From Lachnospiraceae bacterium (GTDB lineage: Bacteria > Bacillota > Clostridia > Lachnospirales > Lachnospiraceae): a stretch of DNA of 64,000 nt. A model generated the notes under the pieces. It searched no databases, was not told the origin of the DNA, and saw only the letters and a list, made by a program, of their open reading frames with translations. Position 1 is the stretch's first letter, and each line of letters opens with the position of its first letter. The stretch covers positions 38,393 to 102,392 of the forward strand of contig SVEJ01000003.1 of the NCBI GenBank assembly GCA_015057435.1, written 5' to 3'. This document shows positions 36,894-45,302 of the stretch, piece by piece. Made by a program: the position numbers and the translations under genes.

Positions 36894-37050
36894 GACAAAA
36901 AAAGTGAAGATTAGTTTTTTGGTATTGGTGTGGGGGATTGTGATTTTGCAACTCTATGTTAATTATAAAGACAATGAAAAACTAACGAATGTGAAAGAAG
37001 AAAAAATTTCTGTACAAATTATTGAGAATGATGACATAGTATGTCCATAG
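36892..37050 (+). CDS. Possible small membrane protein (TTG start)
   Basis: MTKKVKISFLVLVWGIVILQLYVNYKDNEKLTNVKEEKISVQIIENDDIVCP; ORF not in supplied track. Confidence 0.35.
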   Translation: MTKKVKISFLVLVWGIVILQLYVNYKDNEKLTNVKEEKISVQIIENDDIVCP

Positions 37051-37119
37051 TAGATGTTATCCTATTAACAGAATGAAACACGAAGTAACAACGTGATAAG
37101 AAAGGATAAGGTGATAACT

Positions 37120-37227
37120 ATGGAAAAGAAAGTAAAAGCAATACAAGAGGCAATGGCAGTTGGTACATGTCTGGTGTCAACAGTTATTCTGTTTGCAAAG
37201 GTGTTTGATTGGATGTTATACGTATAA
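37120..37227 (+). CDS. Possible 35 aa small protein
   Basis: MEKKVKAIQEAMAVGTCLVSTVILFAKVFDWMLYV, followed by terminator GGTTCCCGAAAGGGAACCTTTT. Confidence 0.4.
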   Translation: MEKKVKAIQEAMAVGTCLVSTVILFAKVFDWMLYV

Positions 37228-37266
37228 AAGGTTCCCGAAAGGGAACCTTTTATACGTTGAAAAACT

Positions 37267-37914
37267 CTATAGTTTTGAATATCCGTAGCTGTTAACAATG
37301 GCTTCGAGCTTCTTGCCGGCCTGACAACATGGACACTGTGTGTGTGGATAGGTATTATATTCCGGAATATCAGCGAGACGGAATAATGTATGTATTGGTT
37401 GTCCTGCGATTACTTCGTTAGCAGAGAAGATAGCAGAAATACCTGCAACGATTCCGCCGTAGTATGAAAGACATTCTAAGCTACGTTCTACAGTACGTCC
37501 TGTTGTTGCAGAAGCTAATAAGAATAATACGTGCTTTCCGCGAATCATTGGCTGTAAGTTATCTCTAAAGATCATCTGACCTACTGAGTTGAATTCCGGG
37601 GTAACAACATAGATTGCCTGATGTTGATTCATAGATTGAATACCGGAATGTGTTAATTCTTCTGCAAGGTAAGAACCAATTACTTCTGTTCCATCCATAC
37701 ATACAATTGTATCTACGACTGTTGAACCGACATATTCGTTCGCAATAGACTTCGCAGCAGCTCTTGCCATGCTCTGGCGTGTCTTTAAAACAGTCATATC
37801 AATATAATGTGTTATATGTGAATGGTTGGTTGCAAAATGTCCGGGAATTACCTTAATCTGCACACTGTTGTTGTAACTGGAATTGATTGTTAATGCTTGT
37901 TGTTCAAATGTCAT
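37267..37914 (-). CDS. Phosphoribosyltransferase-like protein
   Basis: VVDTIVCMDGTEVIGSYLAEEL...RGKHVLFLLASATTGRTVERSLECLSYYGGIVAGISAIF PRTase-like loop. Confidence 0.65.
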   Translation of the reverse strand: MTFEQQALTINSSYNNSVQIKVIPGHFATNHSHITHYIDMTVLKTRQSMARAAAKSIANEYVGSTVVDTIVCMDGTEVIGSYLAEELTHSGIQSMNQHQAIYVVTPEFNSVGQMIFRDNLQPMIRGKHVLFLLASATTGRTVERSLECLSYYGGIVAGISAIFSANEVIAGQPIHTLFRLADIPEYNTYPHTQCPCCQAGKKLEAIVNSYGYSKL

Positions 37915-38027
37915 TATGAAACCTCCTCTTTTTGTTCTATATTACTATTATTTTATCTTTTTTTTGTACATATTGCAAGTATTATGCATATCTAAAACTC
38001 GTTATAATTATTTTAGCGGATTTCATA

Positions 38028-38232
38028 AGATAATTGCGAAACCTTTACTTGTTTCATCCTGGTTGCCTCGCTTTAACAAACCAACGCAGGACGTTCGCAC
38101 TTGCGACAATGCGTAGCAGTACTAAGTTCGACTTCGTCTCACTAAGTGCTGACGGATTGTCAGCACCTGCTTATGGTATGTGTTAAACCGATGCAACATA
38201 GATTACATTTTTGAAGGTTTCGCAATTATCTA
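38028..38232. repeat. 205 bp element with 18 bp terminal inverted repeats
   Basis: AGATAATTGCGAAACCTT (38028-38045) and AAGGTTTCGCAATTATCT (38215-38232); inner arms TTTAACA/TGTTAAA and GTGCTGAC-GGATT-GTCAGCAC. Confidence 0.8.
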
Positions 38233-38263
38233 GCGATACTTAAATAGAAAAGGAGATTAGGAT

Positions 38264-38896
38264 ATGCCAAAAAAGAAGTTTTATGAGAATCAGGCGAAGA
38301 CAATTATTGAGAACATGGTTGCAAGAAAGATGGAAGGTTATTACTGTCCGGATAAGGAGAGTGCCAAGGCTAAGGTTATGGAATTGATTGGCGATGGAGA
38401 AAAGCTTGTAACGTATGGCGGTTCGGTTACGTTAGATGAGATTGGAATCAAGGAAGAAGTAGTAAAAGCGGGCCATAATCTTTTGGTGAGAGAGAACTGT
38501 ACAACAGATGAAGAGAAAGCACAGTGTTTTGCAAAGCAGGTGACAGCAGATGTATATATGATGAGTACCAACGCAATAACGCTAGATGGAGAGTTGGTTA
38601 ATGTAGACGGAGCGGGCAATCGAGTAGCATGTCTCATCTACGGACCAAAAGATGTGATTGTTGTTGCAGGAATGAATAAAGTTGTAACGAATGTAGAAGA
38701 AGGAATTAACAGAGTCAAGACAGCGGCTGCTCCGCCGAATACTGTGCGTTTGTCTTGTAAGACGCCATGTGCAGTGACCGGACGATGTGGTGATTGTCTG
38801 AATAATACAATCTGTTGTCATACAGTTATTACACGCGCATCCAGAATACCGGGAAGAATTAAGGTTATTTTGGTGGGAGAAGAACTTGGCTACTAA
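38264..38896 (+). CDS. LUD domain (LutC/DUF162-like) protein
   Basis: LVTYGGSVTLDEIGIKEEV...ADVYMMSTNAITLDGELVNVDGAGNRVACLIYGPKDVIVVAGMNKVV. Confidence 0.85.
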   Translation: MPKKKFYENQAKTIIENMVARKMEGYYCPDKESAKAKVMELIGDGEKLVTYGGSVTLDEIGIKEEVVKAGHNLLVRENCTTDEEKAQCFAKQVTADVYMMSTNAITLDGELVNVDGAGNRVACLIYGPKDVIVVAGMNKVVTNVEEGINRVKTAAAPPNTVRLSCKTPCAVTGRCGDCLNNTICCHTVITRASRIPGRIKVILVGEELGY

Positions 38897-39229
38897 ATGT
38901 TGTGTGATTTTGGGAAGAATACACAATTTTTAAATTATTTTTAATTTCGTTAAGGCGTTTCGTATGAAAACTTATCGACGTGATGTAATAAAAATGTAAC
39001 AAATACGACAAAAAAGGGCATTGAAATTGTGTGTTTTGGTAGAAAATGACAAGGAAATAGAGTTGTCAGTTTACATAAAAGAATAATTGCGGTTGACATA
39101 ACGGAAAATTCATGTAATAATGTTACGAAATTGTTACAAAAGCATTTAGAAATGGTTTCGTGCTGTTTGTGGCAATGAAAAAAGAAAAGGAGAGTGGGAA
39201 TTTCCCTAATAAGGAAATTTCGATGTATC

Positions 39230-39832
39230 ATGAATTTGAAAAGATTAGTAACCGTAATTGTAGCAGGAATGGTATTATGCCTTATGATAGGTATGCCGAC
39301 ACATGCAGCAGCTACAACCAAAGCTACTACAAAAGCGACGATATCAACATATTTAGAGAATAGTGCAGATCAACTTTCGAAGAGTGCAAAAAAGAAGGCT
39401 AAGAAAAAGGCGAAGAAGAAAGCAAAGAAAAAGTACACGAAAAAAGATCTTCGTTACATGACATCTATTATTTTTTGTGAAGCGCAAGGTGAAGGTTATC
39501 AGGGACAAAAGGCAGTCGGAATAGTTGTTATGAACCGTGTTCGAAGCAGTAAGTTTCCGGATTCTGTAAAGAGTGTAATATATCAAAGTGGTCAATTTTC
39601 GCCTGTCAGAAACGGGAGTATGCAACGAGCCCTCAATCAATATGATAAGTATGATAAGAAGGGGCAATTCAAAGGTGCAATGAAGTCTTGTTATAAGGCG
39701 GCAAAGGCTGTTTTGGAGGGTTCGACGACGATAAAGGTAAAAGGAAAGAATAAGGAAATGAAAAGTTATCTATTCTTTTCACGATATGTTTCGGGTGCGA
39801 AATTCCAATTGGGTAATCATCAATTTAAGTAA
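39230..39832 (+). CDS. Cell wall hydrolase (SleB/CwlJ-like) with Lys-rich linker
   Basis: LRYMTSIIFCEAQGEGYQGQKAVGIVVMNRVRSSKFPDSVKSVIYQSGQFSPV; KKAKKKAKKKAKKK linker. Confidence 0.85.
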   Translation: MNLKRLVTVIVAGMVLCLMIGMPTHAAATTKATTKATISTYLENSADQLSKSAKKKAKKKAKKKAKKKYTKKDLRYMTSIIFCEAQGEGYQGQKAVGIVVMNRVRSSKFPDSVKSVIYQSGQFSPVRNGSMQRALNQYDKYDKKGQFKGAMKSCYKAAKAVLEGSTTIKVKGKNKEMKSYLFFSRYVSGAKFQLGNHQFK

Positions 39833-39904
39833 GATGGATAGGGAGTATACCTTACAAGGTATATTCCCTTTTTTTGTACATAGTATTTATAAAACAGATG
39901 TCAT

Positions 39905-40336
39905 GTGAAAGGATGCGGATTGAAGAAATATAATAAAATAATTACATTTTGCATGTTGTTATTTGTCATGGTTGTTTTGGTCGGATGTAAGTTAGAAGAG
40001 ACGACAGAAGAAAAAATAAAAGATTTGGATTATACCATCTGTGATGAAGGAAAAGTGCCAAAAGGACTTTATGCGTTGATAGAACAAAAAAAGAAGGAAC
40101 CATTTAAACTAACATACACTGTTAAGGATTATATGTATATTGTAATTGGGTATGGTGCACAAGACAGGATGGATCTTTCTATTCAGCTAAAGGAACTGTA
40201 TTTGTCAGAAAATGCAATCTTTGTGCGCACACAACTTGTATCAGAACGAGAAGAACACTTAGGAAAAGACAAGGTCGCCTATCCGGTGATTGTTGTTAAA
40301 TGTGAACGTCATGACGTGGCGGTCATATTCAAATGA
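39905..40336 (+). CDS. Putative lipoprotein
   Basis: IITFCMLLFVMVVLVGCKLEETTEE lipobox-like. Confidence 0.5.
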   Translation: MKGCGLKKYNKIITFCMLLFVMVVLVGCKLEETTEEKIKDLDYTICDEGKVPKGLYALIEQKKKEPFKLTYTVKDYMYIVIGYGAQDRMDLSIQLKELYLSENAIFVRTQLVSEREEHLGKDKVAYPVIVVKCERHDVAVIFK

Positions 40337-40388
40337 TTGTCTGCATATAATGAAGGAGAGAGAAATCTGTTTTGTGGTAGGAGGCTGT

Positions 40389-41936
40389 ATGGAATTAGTT
40401 AAGCATGAAATTAAAAACTGTGCATGGAAGATAAAAAATGCAATGCAATTTACAATGGATGATGTGATTAATGTTTCAGATAATCTTATGGATATGGAAC
40501 GTCTTGTTTTAGTGAAGGGAAATATAGTGATCGAGGAAGCTGTAGCGATGACGGACCGTTTTCATGTTAAGGGGAGCTTACATTACCAGATTCTTTATTG
40601 CGCTGATAAAGAAGGAACTGTGTTTGACAGTTTGGAAGGGAAAATTCCGTTTGTGGAGTACATCAATGCAGATGGAGCCAAAGAAGGCGATTACATAGAA
40701 GTGCATGCAAGCCTCAACGATTTGACGGTGACGATGTTACACTCAAGAAAGCTTAGTATGAAATCGTTAGTTGGATTGGATTATCAGGTGAAGGAAAATG
40801 AAATATTTGACGCCGTAACAGAAATACTTGATGCGCCAAAGACGCAGATGCTTCGTAGAGAGGTATCTATGATGAGTCTTCAACAACAGGAAAAAAGAGA
40901 AATGCAGGTCAAAGAACAGGTGGAAATTCCGGCGAACAAACCAAACATATATCAATTGATATGGAAAAGTGTATCGGTGTCAGGTGTTCAGATTAAGCCG
41001 GGCGATGGATATATGATAATAACCGGCGATATGCGAGTATTCCTAGTTTACACGGGTGAAGAGGAGAATATGCCGATTCAGTATCTGACAATGGAAATAC
41101 CATTTGAAGAGCGTGTGATGGAAGAAATGTGTGTGGAGGAAATGATATCGGGTAGCTTTCTTGCACTTAATGATTACCACATTACGGTTATGCCGGATGA
41201 AAATGGAGAAGACCGTGTACTTTCTTTAGTGGCTGATTTTACTTTGGAGACGAAGCTGTACGGGGAGGATCGAATGGAACTTGTACAGGATGCGTATGCG
41301 CTTGATATGGATTTAAAGCCACAATGGAAAGCATTTCATATCCAGCATTTATTGGTACGCAACTGTGCAAAGACAAAGGTGAGTGATGTAGTTGAAATGC
41401 CAAAGAATCAGGCAGTGGCGCAGATATGTAACGTAGAAGGTTCTGTTTCGATAGATGACACGGAGCGCACATCAAAAGGAATTCTTGTAGAAGGTGTTGT
41501 CGGAACACAAATCACATATCTGTCTCGAGAAAATGCAGGTTTGTCATCTGCGACATTTGACATTCCGTTTTCTTACGAAATTGAGGTGGATGGTATGACG
41601 GATGATATTACCTATTCTATTGTACCGTTTTTTGACCAGATACAGGGGCAGTTGCTAAATGAAAATGAAGTAGAGTTAAAAGCAGAAATTTCTTTGGAAG
41701 TATTGGCATTTAATAATGAAGTGGTGCATGCTGTTTTGGATGTAGAGATGGTGGCGCCTGATGATGAAAAGAAAAAAATGATGCCGGGTATTGTTGGATA
41801 TATCGCAAAACAAGGTGATACGCTTTGGTCTGTGGCAAAAGAATACAGAACGACAGTGGAACGGCTCTGTCAGATGAATAATTTGGAAAAACAGGAAATT
41901 AAGATTGGAGACAAATTGATTGTTGTAAAAGAATAA
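40389..41936 (+). CDS. SipL-like spore protein (DUF3794 repeats plus C-terminal LysM)
   Basis: DMERLVLVKGNIVIEEAVAMTDRFHVKGSLHYQILYCADKEG; C-terminal YIAKQGDTLWSVAKEYRTTVERLCQMNNL. Confidence 0.8.
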   Translation: MELVKHEIKNCAWKIKNAMQFTMDDVINVSDNLMDMERLVLVKGNIVIEEAVAMTDRFHVKGSLHYQILYCADKEGTVFDSLEGKIPFVEYINADGAKEGDYIEVHASLNDLTVTMLHSRKLSMKSLVGLDYQVKENEIFDAVTEILDAPKTQMLRREVSMMSLQQQEKREMQVKEQVEIPANKPNIYQLIWKSVSVSGVQIKPGDGYMIITGDMRVFLVYTGEEENMPIQYLTMEIPFEERVMEEMCVEEMISGSFLALNDYHITVMPDENGEDRVLSLVADFTLETKLYGEDRMELVQDAYALDMDLKPQWKAFHIQHLLVRNCAKTKVSDVVEMPKNQAVAQICNVEGSVSIDDTERTSKGILVEGVVGTQITYLSRENAGLSSATFDIPFSYEIEVDGMTDDITYSIVPFFDQIQGQLLNENEVELKAEISLEVLAFNNEVVHAVLDVEMVAPDDEKKKMMPGIVGYIAKQGDTLWSVAKEYRTTVERLCQMNNLEKQEIKIGDKLIVVKE

Positions 41937-41983
41937 ATGCGTGCAGATAAAAAGAAGCGATATGTAGATAACGTATCGCTTCT

Positions 41984-43069
41984 TTATAAGATTGCAACGA
42001 TTTTTAATTCCGGATGATGTGTAAGGTCAATGTAGGATGTTCCTGACATAATACTTGGTCTTGAAACATGATGCTTGTTGGTCATTATGATTTCGCCTTT
42101 TCTTCCGTCACTTAGTAATACAGTGTTATGAAGGTATGTATCAGAAATGCCTTGTAAAAATGGAAGAAGATACTTAGGATCGTACTTCGTATATCCTTCA
42201 TCTTCAAACATTCGAATTACGTCAAAAGGACAAAGACCTGCACGATAGCAGCGGTTGGCAGTCATTGCTTCATAGATATCCACGATTGTGATAATCTTGG
42301 CAACGTCGTGGATTTTTTCTGTTTTCAAGCCGATTGGATAACCGGAACCATCGCATTTTTCATGGTGTAAGAGTGCTGCCCGACAGATGAGTTCATCTAC
42401 ATTCTTGGCTTTTAGAAGTTGGTATCCCTTGAAAGGATGTGTCTTGATGACAGCATACTCTTCCGGAGTTAATGCACCCGGTTTTTTGATAATCTCGGGA
42501 GGCATTAATACTTTACCGATGTCGTGTAACATGCCCGCAACTGTTAGAATCTTCAAATCTTCTTCGCTCATATGTAACCAACGTCCGAAGATGTTGGCAA
42601 GCATTGCAACATTTAACGAGTGGGCATAGGTCGAATCGTCGAAATAACGGATATTACTTAGGATATCCATCAAGTGATAGGTGTTTGTTTCTCCTGCCAT
42701 GATTTCGTTTGCAGATTCAAACAGGCTGTCGATGTCGACATCACCGTTCTTGGTTGCAATATCTGTTAATGTATAGGAAAAATCTTCTGTAGATTCTTGA
42801 AATTGTTCCTCGAAAATCTTGAAAGGCTCGCTTTCACGAATGCGTTCGGAATGTGTCTGCTTTGGCGGTTCCACGGATGGTGTGGCGGATGCATTCATAT
42901 CTTTTCCGTACACTGCTACAGATACGATAGATGAGTAACGAAGAATATTCAGCACTTCGTTATCTATTACGGTCCCCTTTTGAATAAGAAGTTGGGTACC
43001 CTTATATACATCTTCAGCCAAAGTCATACCGAGAGTCACTTTGTGAAGCATAATCTGTATTACGTTCAT
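41984..43069 (-). CDS. HD-GYP domain phosphodiesterase
   Basis: TVAGMLHDIGKVLMP...HHEKCDGSGYPIGLK. Confidence 0.93.
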   Translation of the reverse strand: MNVIQIMLHKVTLGMTLAEDVYKGTQLLIQKGTVIDNEVLNILRYSSIVSVAVYGKDMNASATPSVEPPKQTHSERIRESEPFKIFEEQFQESTEDFSYTLTDIATKNGDVDIDSLFESANEIMAGETNTYHLMDILSNIRYFDDSTYAHSLNVAMLANIFGRWLHMSEEDLKILTVAGMLHDIGKVLMPPEIIKKPGALTPEEYAVIKTHPFKGYQLLKAKNVDELICRAALLHHEKCDGSGYPIGLKTEKIHDVAKIITIVDIYEAMTANRCYRAGLCPFDVIRMFEDEGYTKYDPKYLLPFLQGISDTYLHNTVLLSDGRKGEIIMTNKHHVSRPSIMSGTSYIDLTHHPELKIVAIL

Positions 43070-43189
43070 AAACTGGCTCCTTTCTGTCGTATAAAATAAT
43101 TATAAAAAAATCGCCATACAAAGTCAATCTGTTCTTGACCTTTAAGCGTTGATAGAGTATGATGATAGCGAAAACGAATAAATGAAACT

Positions 43190-43301
43190 TCTCTTATTCA
43201 GAGTGGTGGAGTCAGAAGGGACTGTGAAGCCACGGCAACCCCATGTTTTATGGAAGGTGCCGACCTGAGGCGGACAAGCAATTGTACCGGTCAATAAGAG
43301 G
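43190..43301 (+). ncRNA. SAM-I (S-box) riboswitch
   Basis: P1 CTCTTATT/AATAAGAG; AGAGTGGTGGAG, GTGAAGCCACGGCAACCCC, GGTGCCGACCTG; directly upstream of metK. Confidence 0.9.
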
Positions 43302-43355
43302 ATTTGATAATAGTGAACACACCAACTTCAAATCCTCGTGATTTGAAGTTTTTGT
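43299..43355 (+). terminator. Riboswitch terminator with competing antiterminator
   Basis: ACTTCAAATC-CTCGT-GATTTGAAGT-TTTTG; GAGGATTTG (43299-43307) complements CAAATCCTC. Confidence 0.8.
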
Positions 43356-43358
43356 GTT

Positions 43359-43521
43359 ATAGGGTCTGTCAAGCGAAGATGTTTTTTGCAAGCTTGCTTG
43401 TAAGAAAGCATCTTCATTTGACAGACTAAGCATCATGAGCATGTAGACTGATAAGTCGGAATGTGAATGATGTCAAGCGATTGTGAGAGTGCAAAGCACG
43501 GAGCAATCGATTATATAACAG
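43359..43521. repeat. Palindromic element between riboswitch terminator and metK, bounded by 12 bp direct repeats
   Basis: AGTTTTTGTGTT at 43347-43358 and 43522-43533; internal GTCTGTCAA..GAAGATG / CATCTTC..TTGACAGAC. Confidence 0.65.
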
Positions 43522-43560
43522 AGTTTTTGTGTTTTGTACTAGAATTACGGAGGAATTACA

Positions 43561-44748
43561 ATGGAAAAATTACTATTTACATCAGAGTCGGTGACAGAAG
43601 GACATCCTGATAAGATTTGCGACCAGATTTCTGATGCGGTTTTAGACGCACTTATGGAGCAGGATCCGAACAGCCGTGTGGCATGTGAGACATCTGTAAC
43701 AACAGGTCTTGTGTTAGTTATGGGAGAGATTACAACGAAGGGATATGTAGATATCCAAAAGATCGTAAGAGAGACAATTCGTGAGATTGGATATGATCGT
43801 GCAAAATATGGTTTTGATTGTGATACATGCGGTGTTATTACGGCAATTGATGAGCAGTCAAGTGATATTGCAATGGGTGTTGATAAGGCACTTGAAACAA
43901 AAGAAAATCAGATGAGCGATGAGGAGATTGAAGCAATCGGTGCCGGAGATCAGGGTATGATGTTTGGATTTGCATCGAATGAAACGGAAGAATATATGCC
44001 ATATCCGATTTCACTTGCACATAAGCTTGCATTGAAATTAACGGAAGTTCGTAAGAATGGTACATTGCCATATCTTAGACCGGACGGAAAAACGCAGGTT
44101 TCTGTAGAGTATGATGCGGCTGGAAAGCCTGTTCGTCTTGAAGCAGTGGTTCTTTCTACACAGCATGATGCTGAAGTTACACAGGAACAGATTCATGAAG
44201 ATATTAAGAAGTATGTATTTGATGCAGTGCTTCCGGCAGATATGGTTGACGCAGATACCAAGTTCTTTATCAATCCAACCGGACGTTTTGTTATTGGTGG
44301 ACCGAATGGTGACTCTGGTCTTACAGGACGTAAGATTATCGTAGATACCTATGGTGGCTATGCCCGTCACGGTGGTGGAGCATTCTCCGGTAAAGATTGT
44401 ACCAAGGTAGACCGTTCGGCAGCTTACGCGGCAAGATATGTAGCAAAGAATATTGTTGCAGCCGGTCTTGCGGATAAATGTGAGATTCAGTTATCTTATG
44501 CTATCGGTGTGGCTCGTCCGACATCTGTTCGTGTAGATACTTTTGGAACAGGAAAGTTAGATGAATTAAAACTTGTAGAAATTGTTCGTGAGAATTTTGA
44601 TCTTCGTCCGGCAGGTATTATTAAGATGTTAGACCTTCGTCGTCCGATTTATAAACAGACGGCAGCGTATGGACATTTTGGACGTACAGATCTTGATCTT
44701 CCATGGGAAAAGCTTGACATGGTAGATAAGTTAAAGACATATTTGTAA
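43561..44748 (+). CDS. metK: S-adenosylmethionine synthetase
   Basis: [54 protein letters not shown]. Confidence 0.98.
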   Translation: MEKLLFTSESVTEGHPDKICDQISDAVLDALMEQDPNSRVACETSVTTGLVLVMGEITTKGYVDIQKIVRETIREIGYDRAKYGFDCDTCGVITAIDEQSSDIAMGVDKALETKENQMSDEEIEAIGAGDQGMMFGFASNETEEYMPYPISLAHKLALKLTEVRKNGTLPYLRPDGKTQVSVEYDAAGKPVRLEAVVLSTQHDAEVTQEQIHEDIKKYVFDAVLPADMVDADTKFFINPTGRFVIGGPNGDSGLTGRKIIVDTYGGYARHGGGAFSGKDCTKVDRSAAYAARYVAKNIVAAGLADKCEIQLSYAIGVARPTSVRVDTFGTGKLDELKLVEIVRENFDLRPAGIIKMLDLRRPIYKQTAAYGHFGRTDLDLPWEKLDMVDKLKTYL

Positions 44749-44859
44749 GAATAAAAAACCGGAGAATATGGATAGCATTCTATATTCTTCGGTTTTTTTG
44801 CTTTAATAACATATAGTTAATGTAAGAAATTTGTCAAAAATAAATCATAAAATAAATGC

Positions 44860-44914
44860 TTGACATGTGAGGTCTAACGTGTTAGACTACAAACAGGTCG
44901 AGCGCGTTAGACCT
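44860..44914 (+). promoter_or_regulatory. BlaI-type promoter with two operators
   Basis: TTGACA-N17-TAGACT; palindromes GTCTAAC-GT-GTTAGAC (44872-44887) and AGGTCGAGCGCGTTAGACCT (44895-44914). Confidence 0.7.
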
Positions 44915-44939
44915 ATCAGCTGATTATTGGAGGATTCAT

Positions 44940-45302
44940 ATGGAAACACCAAAGATTTATGAAAGTGAATATCGTTTTTGTCTTATTTTATGGAAGCATG
45001 AGCCTGTTAAGAGCACAGAGCTTGTCAAGCTTTGTGAGGAAGAACTTGGTTGGAAGAAGGCGACTACGTATACCGTGATTAAGAGGTTATCTGAGCGTGG
45101 TATTGTAAAGAGTGAGAATGCAGTGGTTACCTCTCTTGTTTCTAAGCAGGAGGCGCAGGTTGCAGAGATAGACGAGTTGGTAGAGAGAACATTTGAAGGT
45201 TCGCTCCCGGCATTTATTGCAGCATTTTCTAAGAGCAAGAAGTTAAGCAGGGAAGAGATAGATGAAATCAGGAATATGATTGATTCATATCAGGAAGGAT
45301 GA
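44940..45302 (+). CDS. BlaI/MecI family transcriptional repressor
   Basis: YESEYRFCLILWKHEPVKSTELVKLCEEELGWKKATTYTVIKRLSERGIVKSE. Confidence 0.92.
   Translation: METPKIYESEYRFCLILWKHEPVKSTELVKLCEEELGWKKATTYTVIKRLSERGIVKSENAVVTSLVSKQEAQVAEIDELVERTFEGSLPAFIAAFSKSKKLSREEIDEIRNMIDSYQEG

Noticed and set aside
38028-38232. Confident call as a transposable element
   Set aside because: No clear target-site duplication and only one copy in the window, so left as a repeat with open interpretation.
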